A DNA stretch of 31,700 bases from Bacillota bacterium (GTDB lineage: Bacteria > Bacillota > Clostridia > Lachnospirales > Lachnospiraceae). The position numbers were made by a program, and so were the translations under genes. Every line of letters starts with the position of its first letter. Positions within the stretch are counted from its first letter, which is position 1. Of the stretch, positions 1 through 9,854 are shown piece after piece. The notes beneath the pieces were generated by a model. The model was given only the letters and a program-made list of their open reading frames with translations. It ran no database searches and was not told the origin of the DNA. The stretch spans positions 1 through 31,700 of the forward strand of contig JAEWPN010000040.1 of the NCBI GenBank assembly GCA_023399455.1, read 5' to 3'.

Positions 1-44
1 TTTTAAAAGAGAACGTTGATTTAGGAAAGGACGATCGATACGAG

Positions 45-725
45 ATGAGCGAATATAAAAACGGCAGATTGCAGCTTCCTAACGTAACGTTAGCGGCGCT
101 GACCAGCGTCAACGTGAAAGAGACGATCAAAGCGATTAAATACAGCATGAAAGATATCGATTTCGGCGAGGTAGTGCTGATCACTCATAGAAAGCCCCTT
201 TTTTTGCCGAAGGGAATCACATATAAGCATATTGATAAATTGAAGACCATCGATCATTTTAATTACGATATGATTTATAAGATACATGAATACATCCATA
301 CGGATTTCATGCTGCTCGTACATTACGACGGATTTGTGGTAAATCCGGACATGTGGCGGGATGAGTTCTTAGACTATGATTACATTGGTTCGCCTTTTCC
401 GCTTCCGGGGGATGATTTTTCCTATAGGGATGCGAATGGAAATATATGCAGGGTGGGGAACAGTGTGTCCATTCGAAGCAAGCGGCTCTTGGAATTTCCT
501 GAGAAGGCGGGTATTCCTTTTGAGGCGGACCATGGATTTTTTAATGAGGATGGCTTTATCTGCTGTAAGAACAGGCATTTGTTTGAGGCGGCGGGCATGA
601 AGTATGCACCCCTGGAGGTGGCAAAATATTTCGGACATGAATCCATGATACCGGAGATGGAAGGTATCCGTCCCTTCGTATTCCATAAGTGGGCGGGGAC
701 GAATGCGCAGTATCCCAGGTTTTAG
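45..725 (+). CDS. DUF5672-family glycosyltransferase-like protein
   Basis: A 226-aa soluble protein with no signal peptide or membrane segment. It matches the DUF5672 pattern from memory: an N-terminal Rossmann-like half, an acidic HYDGF motif (H93-D95) followed by a conserved MWRDEFLDYDYIGSPFP stretch, a GNSVSIRS motif near N139, an EDGF motif (E168-D169) and a C-terminal FVFHKWAG. DUF5672 proteins sit in polysaccharide loci and are presumed cytoplasmic glycosyltransferases; donor and acceptor are not known. AGGAAAGGA at 23-31 is the likely ribosome binding site, 13 nt from the ATG, which is long. The region upstream is cut by the window edge, so whether this is the first gene of the operon cannot be seen. 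The downstream gap (726-872) is the longest in the window. Family call fairly sure; activity inferred. Confidence 0.8.
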   Translation: MSEYKNGRLQLPNVTLAALTSVNVKETIKAIKYSMKDIDFGEVVLITHRKPLFLPKGITYKHIDKLKTIDHFNYDMIYKIHEYIHTDFMLLVHYDGFVVNPDMWRDEFLDYDYIGSPFPLPGDDFSYRDANGNICRVGNSVSIRSKRLLEFPEKAGIPFEADHGFFNEDGFICCKNRHLFEAAGMKYAPLEVAKYFGHESMIPEMEGIRPFVFHKWAGTNAQYPRF

Positions 726-872
726 ATAAAATGAATGCTTGTCTGTAAGACAATAATGTGAAAAATGAATTTTTCACAGCAAAAATTATTTTGTTTGCGA
801 ACATTGTGCCTAATATGTGCTCCTACATATAGTCCCAAGTTTGCAGGTTATGAGAAAGGCATGGTTATTAGA
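726..872. other. Intergenic region rich in inverted repeats
   Basis: This 147-base stretch lacks a convincing gene. It holds perfect inverted repeats: TTGTCT-gta-AGACAA (739-753), GTGAAAAAT-ga-ATTTTTCAC (758-777) and ATATGT-gctcct-ACATAT (813-830). A further pair, AATTTTT (768-774) with AAAAATT (781-787), shares bases with the second repeat, so the two hairpins would exclude each other. A weak promoter candidate is TTGTGC (804-809), an 18-bp gap, then TATAGT (828-833). No hairpin is followed by a clear T run, so I do not call a terminator. The region may regulate the downstream genes; AT-richness makes chance repeats likely enough that this is tentative. Confidence 0.4.
855..866 (+). promoter_or_regulatory. 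Shared translation-start element, copy 1
   Basis: AAAGGCATGGTT lies six bases before the ATG at 873. Near-identical copies precede the next two genes. It contains the AAAGG that could act as ribosome binding site (13-nt gap) and an in-frame alternative ATG at 861. Confidence 0.35.
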
Positions 873-1748
873 ATGGTTTATGACAGCTTTCAGTTTTTTA
901 ATGAATTAGATATTTTGCTGCTTAGAATGCATATCTTAAATGATGTGGTGGACAAGTTCGTGATCAGCGAATCCACAGTTACGTTTTCCGGCGACGAAAA
1001 GCCGTTATTTTATGCGGAAAATAAAGAAATGTTCAAGGAATTCGAGCACAAAATCATTCATAATGTAGTGGATGACACCCCCATGGACTGCGATGCCTTC
1101 ACGAGAGACCATCATCAGAAATGTGCCGTAGCCAGAGGGCTTTCAGGATGTAAACCGGAGGATATTGTGATATTCAGCGATGTAGACGAGATTCCGAATC
1201 CCGAGGTGCTTAAGACGCTTATTCCGAAGGTGGAAGACGGGAAAATCTACATGTTGGCTCAGAGGCTTTTTTATTGTTATTTGGATATGGAAGAGATATC
1301 GGGCAGGCTGCTTTCGGTAACAGGTGATTTTGAAGGTGTGGAAAAGCCCATGTGGCTTGGCACCAAGGTATGTCGCTATAACATGTTGGAGCACTATACT
1401 ACGGAGGAACTGAGGAATAAAGAGCAGAAGGCGATTGGAGTAAGGGTTCCTGACGGAGGCTGGCATTTCAGCTACATGGGCGGAGGCAAGAACCAGTCCG
1501 TGGAGGAAAGGGTAAAGTACAAGATTAAAAGCGCTGCTCACCAGGAATACAACAACCGCTCCACCTTGTCGAAGGTAAGAAAAAATATTAAAAACCATGA
1601 GGATATTTTCGGCAGAGAAGCTCAGATGGTACAAGTGAAAGTTGATGAGACCTATCCTGCGTATCTGCGGGAAAATATAGATAAGTACCGGTATTTGCTC
1701 TATAAGGAACCTAAGTGGTTTGATGTTGTAAAGGCGTGGTTCTCGTGA
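873..1748 (+). CDS. GT17-like glycosyltransferase
   Basis: A 291-aa protein resembling glycosyltransferase family 17, the family of eukaryotic beta-1,4-mannosyl-glycoprotein beta-1,4-GlcNAc-transferase (MGAT3). Visible marks are the N-terminal YDSFQFFNELDILLLRM, FVISESTVTFSG, a DxD-type SDVDEIP motif at S102-E106 that should bind metal and nucleotide sugar, and WHFSYMGG at W197. It looks cytoplasmic. The frame is open back to 765, but the upstream part (MNFSQQKLFCL...) is unlike the family and overlaps inverted repeats, so I place the start at 873; ATG 861 is the alternative. The TGA overlaps the next ATG (TGATG, 1746-1750), implying translational coupling. Bacterial GT17 members lack a settled substrate, so a GlcNAc or other hexosamine donor is only inferred. 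Confidence 0.82.
   Translation: MVYDSFQFFNELDILLLRMHILNDVVDKFVISESTVTFSGDEKPLFYAENKEMFKEFEHKIIHNVVDDTPMDCDAFTRDHHQKCAVARGLSGCKPEDIVIFSDVDEIPNPEVLKTLIPKVEDGKIYMLAQRLFYCYLDMEEISGRLLSVTGDFEGVEKPMWLGTKVCRYNMLEHYTTEELRNKEQKAIGVRVPDGGWHFSYMGGGKNQSVEERVKYKIKSAAHQEYNNRSTLSKVRKNIKNHEDIFGREAQMVQVKVDETYPAYLRENIDKYRYLLYKEPKWFDVVKAWFS
1730..1741 (+). promoter_or_regulatory. Shared translation-start element, copy 2
   Basis: AAAGGCGTGGTT inside the end of the GT17-like gene, six bases before the ATG at 1748. It matches the elements at 855-866 and 2584-2595 except for one A/G position in the first copy. It supports 1748 as the start of the next gene. Confidence 0.35.
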
Positions 1749-2584
1749 TGAAACGAACGGATAATTTTTTTCTCATTCATAATTATAATACGGTGCCAAC
1801 GGAGCTTCTCGAATATTGTGAAGACTATCTTATCGTGGATGCCTCTACGGAAAATGCGGTGACGGATGAGCTTAATGAGCGGGGGCTTCGTTATGTGCAC
1901 ATAGAAAATACCGGTCATAATATTACGACCTATTTCGACTATTTTGCGGAGCATTTTGCGGAGTTGCCTGAAGTGATTTGTATTTGCAAGGGAAATATGT
2001 TAGGGCGGCACTGCTCTAAGTATTATTTCGACAAGGTATATGACAATAAGTACTTCACGTATCTCTACGAGGATAAGGACAGCAGAGCGAAATTCTCAAA
2101 GCCGGCCTCCGAGGCAGAGAAAGCTATGGTAAGCAGCATATCCAGCCTTGTCTCGGAAAGCCAGTATATAGAAGAGAATACTTCGTGGTATGTGGATTCT
2201 CCTGAGCATCCTCACAGATATTTTGATAATTTCGATGATTTGCTGACTTTTATCTATAAGGACCCGGTGATTCCCAGGTATTGTCTGTTTTCGCCCGGGG
2301 CCTGCTATATCGTGAGGCGGGAGCAGATAACGAAGCATAGTCCTGTTTTTTACCATAATCTGAACAAGATTATGAATTATGGGCTGAATCCCAATTTCCC
2401 TTCGGAGGCGCATATGATAGAGAGAATGCTTCCGGCAATTTTCGAAGCGACATATGAGGAAAACGAGTGGATAAATGATGAAGCGGCCTTCGATAATAAA
2501 TTATTGGAGCGTATGGAAATGATAAAGAAAAAGGATGAGTGGAACAGAAAACGATTTAAGCGGTTTCGACGCTTATTCCAGTAA
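1748..2584 (+). CDS. DUF3431-like protein, putative transferase
   Basis: A 278-aa soluble protein that I do not firmly recognise. It opens with RTDNFFLIHNYNT and YLIVDAS, then IENTGHNITTYFDYFAEHF followed by LPEVICICKGNMLGRH. That order (an N-x-G-h-x-x-T-Y-F region, then a hydrophobic strand ending in KGN) is loosely like DUF3431, whose members are suspected GT-A glycosyltransferases. Later GACYIVRREQI and a basic C-terminus are visible. No membrane segment is evident. The start at 1748 overlaps the upstream stop; in-frame GTG codons at 1736 and 1745 are alternatives. Position inside a run of transferases supports a sugar-transfer role, but function is inference and the family assignment is weak. 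Confidence 0.6.
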   Translation: MKRTDNFFLIHNYNTVPTELLEYCEDYLIVDASTENAVTDELNERGLRYVHIENTGHNITTYFDYFAEHFAELPEVICICKGNMLGRHCSKYYFDKVYDNKYFTYLYEDKDSRAKFSKPASEAEKAMVSSISSLVSESQYIEENTSWYVDSPEHPHRYFDNFDDLLTFIYKDPVIPRYCLFSPGACYIVRREQITKHSPVFYHNLNKIMNYGLNPNFPSEAHMIERMLPAIFEATYEENEWINDEAAFDNKLLERMEMIKKKDEWNRKRFKRFRRLFQ

Positions 2585-2595
2585 AAGGCGTGGTT
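2584..2595 (+). promoter_or_regulatory. Shared translation-start element, copy 3
   Basis: AAAGGCGTGGTT, identical to 1730-1741, begins on the last base of the upstream stop codon and ends seven bases before the ATG at 2603. Its internal GTG (2590) is out of frame with the gene here, which argues that the conserved block is a leader and not the start codon itself. Confidence 0.35.
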
Positions 2596-2602
2596 AAGAA
2601 TT

Positions 2603-3607
2603 ATGATCGGAACGGAGTTTTTGAAAGGGCAGGGGCTCGGCAATCAATTGTTCTGTTATGTATCTGTACGGTGCATCGCGAAGGAGCTTGGCTGTGATTT
2701 CGGTACAGCCGGACAGGAACAGCTCGCTGTTAATATTCATAGTAAAAAAGGCATGTATTTCATTGATATGGATTTGGGCAGCCCCATCTTGGATGTAACG
2801 GGTTTCCACATTTATCGGGAAGCAGAGGAGAGGCTGTATCTGAAAAGCTGCGCTCATGACATGGCAAACGGGTGTTATGTGGCGGGAGCGGACGAAAATC
2901 TGTATCGAATCGGCGATAATACACTTATCTACGGGAACCTACAGGCCGAGCGGTATTTTATCCGCCATAAAGAAGAGATAAAAGAATGGCTGAAGGTAAA
3001 GGCGGAATTCGACTCCTACGAATTCTGCAAAGACAACTTGTGCATAATGAATGTACGAGGTGGGGAATATGCGGATAACCGCGCTCTTTTTTTAAGAAGA
3101 AAATATTGGCTGAATGCCATGAAATATATGAGAAGCATTCGAAGCGATATGGAATTTATGATAGTAACGGACGATGTGGAAGCTGCAAAAAGGCTTTTGC
3201 CGGACATCCCGGCCTATCATTTTGAACTGGCGAAGGACTATGTGACGATTAAAAACGCTAAGTATTTAATCTTGTCTAACTCCACCTTCGCTTTTTTTCC
3301 TGCATTTACCAGTGAGACGGCCGTAAAGATCATAGCGCCCAAATATTGGGCAAGACACAATGTGTCCGACGGATATTGGGCCTCCGAGCAGAATATTTAT
3401 GAGGGCTTTGTGTATCAGGATAGGAAGGGCAGACTGTTTACGGCGCGGGAATGTGTGGAAGAGCTGGAGGAGTATAAAGGGAAAAAAGGAAGCCGGAGAA
3501 ATGTGAGTTACGGAGAAAGGTCGATTAAAATAAAGATTGCTGAAGAACGGTTTATGTATTATACGGATAAGGCAGCAGGAAAAGTAAGACGATTACTGGG
3601 TTTCTGA
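2603..3607 (+). CDS. Divergent GT11-like (fucosyltransferase-like) protein
   Basis: A 334-aa soluble protein with the layout of GT11 alpha-1,2-fucosyltransferases: GQGLGNQLFCYV at the N-terminus, a degenerate donor-site motif NVRGGEY (N150-Y156) where family members normally carry HxRRGDY, and LSNSTFAFFPAF (L224 onward) in place of the usual NSTFSWWGA. The overall fold family is therefore supported, but the His and one Arg of the key motif are changed, so the usual GDP-fucose donor should not be assumed. A second, canonical GT11 lies at 13113. About 60 residues at the C-terminus are very basic. A 63-base purine-rich gap follows before the next gene. Glycosyltransferase call fairly sure; fucose specificity doubtful. 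Confidence 0.75.
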   Translation: MIGTEFLKGQGLGNQLFCYVSVRCIAKELGCDFGTAGQEQLAVNIHSKKGMYFIDMDLGSPILDVTGFHIYREAEERLYLKSCAHDMANGCYVAGADENLYRIGDNTLIYGNLQAERYFIRHKEEIKEWLKVKAEFDSYEFCKDNLCIMNVRGGEYADNRALFLRRKYWLNAMKYMRSIRSDMEFMIVTDDVEAAKRLLPDIPAYHFELAKDYVTIKNAKYLILSNSTFAFFPAFTSETAVKIIAPKYWARHNVSDGYWASEQNIYEGFVYQDRKGRLFTARECVEELEEYKGKKGSRRNVSYGERSIKIKIAEERFMYYTDKAAGKVRRLLGF

Positions 3608-6004
<2,397 letters not shown>

Positions 6005-6021
6005 GCAGAAAAGAGGCAGAT

Positions 6022-7269
6022 ATGAATAGGGATGAAAAGCATTTGAAATTAAAATTTCCAGAAGTGGAAGGTAATTTTAAGGTGAAAAATATGGGACTTC
6101 TATTCCTATATCTAAGTGTTATCCTGGAAATTATTATTGTAATTATCGATAAGAGTAACTACATCAATCCAATAGAAGGTCAATTGTTTCGGGTTACGTT
6201 CCTGCTTGCGGCGGTGAAGGTGCTCCTTACCAAATATACGAAAAAAGAGTGGACCTGGCTGATTGCTTTCGGGCTTCTGGGATTTGTATCATACAAAATA
6301 ACGGGACGGAATGAGATACTGCGCATTGTTGTATTTATAGCGGCTTGTAAAAATGCGGATATGAGAAGGATATTAAAGCTTGTATTTTATACGACCTTGT
6401 CAGGATGTATGCTTCTTATAGTGTTATCCATAAGCGGGATATACGGAGGGGTAGCGCTGGTGGCGGATTTTGGAAGAGGATATGTGCAGACCAGATATTG
6501 TCTTGGAATCGGACATCCCAACGCCCTTCACTGCATGTTCCTTATGCTGCTTTCGTTAGGATTGTATTTGTATAATGATAGGATGAGGTGGTATTATTAT
6601 ATTATCCTCTTTGCGCTCAATTATGGCTTGTTTATTCTTACTGATTCGAATACGGGCATATTGATGAGTACTTGTGTGATAGCGGGAGGCGTTGTTGTCA
6701 GATATTGGAAAAGCCTAAGAACGCAGGCGTGGGTGTATGCTGCCGGAGTTGCTGTATTTTTATTCTGTGTTCTATTTTCTGTTCTGGTAGCGGACAGCAG
6801 AGTGACACAGCCTGTAAATTACTGGTTCGCGAATCCATGGGTTGCGGAGGCGGAGTCCCACCTAAACGGCAGAATTGTTGACTTATATTACGGCTCGATA
6901 AATCAGGAAGGGACGACAGCTACATGGTCGCTGTTCTCGGGACCGGAGAACAATTATTATTTCGACATGGGTTTTGTCAGGCTTTTTTACTGGTATGGGA
7001 TAATACCAGCCATTGTTTATATTGTTTTACAAGTGCTCCTCATCCTGCAGTTTTACAAGAAAAAGGACGGAATGGGGCTGGTAATGATAATTGTTTTTGC
7101 CGTATATACGGTGGTGGAGGCACACTTGGTATCTGTTTATATCGGCAGAAATTATATATTGTTTTTGATGGGTATGTATATGAGTGGAATACTGTGCTTA
7201 GAGGATGAGAACGAAGTTCATATATGGAATTTATGGAAGTTACCTCGCAGAAATTCGGTCAAGCTTTGA
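6022..7269 (+). CDS. Wzy-like polysaccharide polymerase
   Basis: A 415-aa polytopic membrane protein, about ten to twelve hydrophobic helices beginning near residue 25. It has the O-antigen ligase/polymerase style: a GIGHPNALH motif (G162-H170) between helices, as seen in many Gram-positive Wzy proteins, LTDSNTGIL just before a later helix, and a long extracytoplasmic loop of about residues 255 to 310 before the last helices. Wzy proteins join flipped undecaprenyl-diphosphate repeat units outside the membrane. It directly precedes the priming transferase, a common pairing. GAGG (6013-6016) is well placed for the ATG. Sequence conservation in this family is low, so the call rests on topology, motif and context. 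A second polymerase-like gene is at 26821. Confidence 0.75.
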   Translation: MNRDEKHLKLKFPEVEGNFKVKNMGLLFLYLSVILEIIIVIIDKSNYINPIEGQLFRVTFLLAAVKVLLTKYTKKEWTWLIAFGLLGFVSYKITGRNEILRIVVFIAACKNADMRRILKLVFYTTLSGCMLLIVLSISGIYGGVALVADFGRGYVQTRYCLGIGHPNALHCMFLMLLSLGLYLYNDRMRWYYYIILFALNYGLFILTDSNTGILMSTCVIAGGVVVRYWKSLRTQAWVYAAGVAVFLFCVLFSVLVADSRVTQPVNYWFANPWVAEAESHLNGRIVDLYYGSINQEGTTATWSLFSGPENNYYFDMGFVRLFYWYGIIPAIVYIVLQVLLILQFYKKKDGMGLVMIIVFAVYTVVEAHLVSVYIGRNYILFLMGMYMSGILCLEDENEVHIWNLWKLPRRNSVKL

Positions 7270-7287
7270 AAGGGTACGGGAGTAAGG

Positions 7288-8700
7288 ATGAAACAGAAGA
7301 ACAAGATTATGGAAGTATATGGATTATGGTTTGCGGACTTGATTTGTATCGTGGTTTCCTTTGTTGCCGCAACTTATATCCGTTTCGGCAATTTCAGGGA
7401 TATGGGGGATCAGAGCATACATTTTCTTGTATGTATATGTCTGTTGCTCTTTGGAACCGTCTATAACTTCTTTATCGACTGGAACAGAAACTTCTTGAAA
7501 AGAAGTCTATGGAAGGAGGCATATGCCGTACTTCAGTACAACGCCATTATGATTCTGGTTGTTACCTTCCTTATGGTACTGGTCAAATGGGCAGATGTCT
7601 TTTCCCGTTTGGTGTTAGGATATTTCTTTATCTTGAATTTTATCATGTGTCTGGCGATCCATATGGCTATCAAAAAATTTCTGCACACGTATTATTCTTC
7701 GGAGCAGAATTCTGTGAAGGTCATGGTGGTAACGCAGAAGGACCTGATTGATGCAACGCTTAACAGATTGAATAAGGAGTTGGATATTTACTATCAGGTG
7801 GTTGCTCTCGTTTGTATGGACGAGAATCTGGTGGGTGAGGAAATAAGGGGAATCCCTGTAGTGGCGGGAAAAGAAGACTTAATCGAGGTATCGACACAGA
7901 TGGCGTTAGACGAGGTATTCTTAAGCCTGTCGGATATTTCTCAGAAGCAGTTGGAGAATGTGATACACAGTTTCGGTGACATGGGCGTGAATTGCCATTA
8001 TAATCTGGAACTGCCTGGAATAGAAGCCAACCAAAGCAAGGTGGACAGCTTTGGGAATTATACAGTCATTACCTATACCCGTTTTCAGAGCAGCTATAAG
8101 AGAATGCTCATAAAGCGCTGGATGGATATTATCGGCGGTTTGGTAGGAATGCTCATTACTTTCGTGTTCCTTCCCTTTGTGGCTGCTGCCATTAAGCTGA
8201 ATTCCAAGGGACCGGTATTTTTCTCCCAGGTCAGGATCGGACGTAACGGAAGAAGGTTTAAAATATATAAATTCCGATCCATGTATATGGATGCGGAGGA
8301 GCGCAAAAAAGAATTAGAGGAGCAGAACGAGATGCAGGGACTCATGTTTAAGATAGAGAATGACCCCCGAATCACGAAAGTGGGCGCCTTTCTTCGAAAG
8401 ACGAGCATCGACGAACTTCCGCAGTTCTATAATGTTTTTAAGGGTGATATGAGTCTGGTGGGGACAAGGCCGCCCACGCAGGATGAATTCGAGAAATATA
8501 ACCAGTATTACCGTCGCCGTATCAGCATGACGCCGGGCCTTACCGGCATGTGGCAGGTGAGCGGAAGAAGCGAGATTGATGATTTCGACGATGTGGTCAA
8601 ATACGACCTGGCCTATATTGATAACTGGTCGTTGAAGCTGGATATCAAGATATTGTTTCAGACGATAGGTGTTGTTATATTTGGAAAAGGAGCGAAATAA
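7288..8700 (+). CDS. Polyprenyl glycosylphosphotransferase (initiating sugar transferase)
   Basis: A 470-aa WbaP/CpsE-type primer enzyme. It transfers a sugar-1-phosphate from a nucleotide sugar to undecaprenyl phosphate at the inner face of the membrane, the first committed step. Residues 1 to about 125 hold four membrane helices, then a nucleotide-fold linker domain, then the catalytic bacterial sugar transferase domain: KRWMDIIGG (K276 on) opening the re-entrant helix, GPVFFSQVRIGRNGRRF, YKFRSM with the following acidic residues, DELPQFYNVFKGDMSLVGTRP (from D375) and TPGLTGMWQVSGRS (from T415). Length is normal for the family. GGGAG (7278-7282) sets the start. The transferred sugar (galactose or glucose are usual for this type) cannot be read from sequence. 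The TAA overlaps the next ATG. Confidence 0.95.
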   Translation: MKQKNKIMEVYGLWFADLICIVVSFVAATYIRFGNFRDMGDQSIHFLVCICLLLFGTVYNFFIDWNRNFLKRSLWKEAYAVLQYNAIMILVVTFLMVLVKWADVFSRLVLGYFFILNFIMCLAIHMAIKKFLHTYYSSEQNSVKVMVVTQKDLIDATLNRLNKELDIYYQVVALVCMDENLVGEEIRGIPVVAGKEDLIEVSTQMALDEVFLSLSDISQKQLENVIHSFGDMGVNCHYNLELPGIEANQSKVDSFGNYTVITYTRFQSSYKRMLIKRWMDIIGGLVGMLITFVFLPFVAAAIKLNSKGPVFFSQVRIGRNGRRFKIYKFRSMYMDAEERKKELEEQNEMQGLMFKIENDPRITKVGAFLRKTSIDELPQFYNVFKGDMSLVGTRPPTQDEFEKYNQYYRRRISMTPGLTGMWQVSGRSEIDDFDDVVKYDLAYIDNWSLKLDIKILFQTIGVVIFGKGAK

Positions 8701-9854
8701 TGAATCTGGTGATTGACTGCTTTAAGCTCGTGAAGGGGGCAGGTAAAAGCATCGGCATTTACAATCTGGCAAAAAGCGTTGCCGGACATTTAGGAGAGCG
8801 GGCACAGAACGACACCATTATTGTGCTCGGAAATTCCTATAACAAAAAGGATTTTGATGTGCCAGGTGTTACCTTCGTTGAGATGAAAGGGAATCCGTTA
8901 AATAAGATATACTGTATCCTATGGGAGCTTTTTCTTGTACCTTGGTATGCAAAGAAGTACCAGGCGGATAGGGTATTGTTCCCGAGAGGGTTCGCACCCT
9001 TGCGAACCGCGAAGAAATTGGCTTTTGGTATGAAAGGGAAGATGAGGGACACTGTTATTATTAATGATTTGATTCCCTTTTATTATGATAAATATTATCC
9101 TGATGTATTTAACAAGCTAGAAAACGCTTATATCATGAATCGTCTGAAAGCTTCTATCAAACAAGCGGACCGTATCATAACAATATCTGAATATTCTAGG
9201 GGAGAAATATTGAATAAGGTGCCGGGCTGTGAAGAGAAGATAACGGTAATCCACCCTGGATTAAATGATGTGTCTTATACGGTACCTGATATACACAGTG
9301 AAAAAAGAGAAAACGAGAAACGAGAGTATATCATCGCTATGACTTCTGGACTCCCGCATAAAAATGCGGCTGGAATCCTAAGAGCATACGAGGTTTACTA
9401 TGAAAAGGCCAAAGAACGGGCAGCAGAGCCCCTTGATTTAGTGGTAATCGGAATTGCAGATACTTCCCTGTATGCTGAGATGAAAAAAGAGGCGAAGGAG
9501 CAAGTTAGATGTTATAAGTTTTTTGAAAGTTTCAATGAAATGTGCAGTATAGCGGCAGGTGGAAAGGTATATTTATTTCTCTCCTATACTGAGGGGTTTG
9601 GATTCCCGCCTTTGGAATCAATGCAGTTAGGTATTCCCGTGGTATGCTCTAATAGAAGTTCTCTTCCTGAAGTCGTGGGCGAAGCGGGGATTCTTGTGAA
9701 TCCTGACGACACAGTAGCCGTAGCCGAGGCTCTGCACGCGATTCTTACAGATGAGAAGATACGGGAAGAGCTAATAGCAAAGGGCTATGAAAATATTGGA
9801 AGATTTTCATGGCAAACCAGAACAGATTTATATTGGAAGGAATTGTTTCAGTGA
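8700..9854 (+). CDS. GT4 glycosyltransferase
   Basis: A 384-aa GT-B fold retaining glycosyltransferase. The N-terminal half opens with NLVIDCFKLVKGAGKSIGIYN, a typical acceptor-side loop; IINDLIPFYY and ITISEYSRGEI follow. The C-terminal donor half shows SGLPHKNAAGILRAYE and the E-x7-E motif EGFGFPPLE (E298 and E306), then LPEVVGEAGILVNPDD. No membrane segment. AAGGAG (8687-8692) lies inside the primer gene, and the stop/start overlap (TAATG) indicates coupling to it. Being directly after the primer enzyme makes it a good candidate for the second sugar of the repeat unit; that is inference. Substrate unknown. Confidence 0.92.
   Translation: MNLVIDCFKLVKGAGKSIGIYNLAKSVAGHLGERAQNDTIIVLGNSYNKKDFDVPGVTFVEMKGNPLNKIYCILWELFLVPWYAKKYQADRVLFPRGFAPLRTAKKLAFGMKGKMRDTVIINDLIPFYYDKYYPDVFNKLENAYIMNRLKASIKQADRIITISEYSRGEILNKVPGCEEKITVIHPGLNDVSYTVPDIHSEKRENEKREYIIAMTSGLPHKNAAGILRAYEVYYEKAKERAAEPLDLVVIGIADTSLYAEMKKEAKEQVRCYKFFESFNEMCSIAAGGKVYLFLSYTEGFGFPPLESMQLGIPVVCSNRSSLPEVVGEAGILVNPDDTVAVAEALHAILTDEKIREELIAKGYENIGRFSWQTRTDLYWKELFQ

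Noticed and set aside
758..787. Rho-independent terminator after the DUF5672 gene
   Set aside because: The hairpin is AT-rich and short, and no T run follows its 3' arm.
765..872. N-terminal extension of the GT17-like gene
   Set aside because: The extra 36 residues do not look like the family start, have no proper ribosome binding site and overlap inverted repeats.
1143..1634. 163-codon minus-strand open frame
   Set aside because: It is antisense to the GT17-like gene, whose motifs are clear, and shows no family features.
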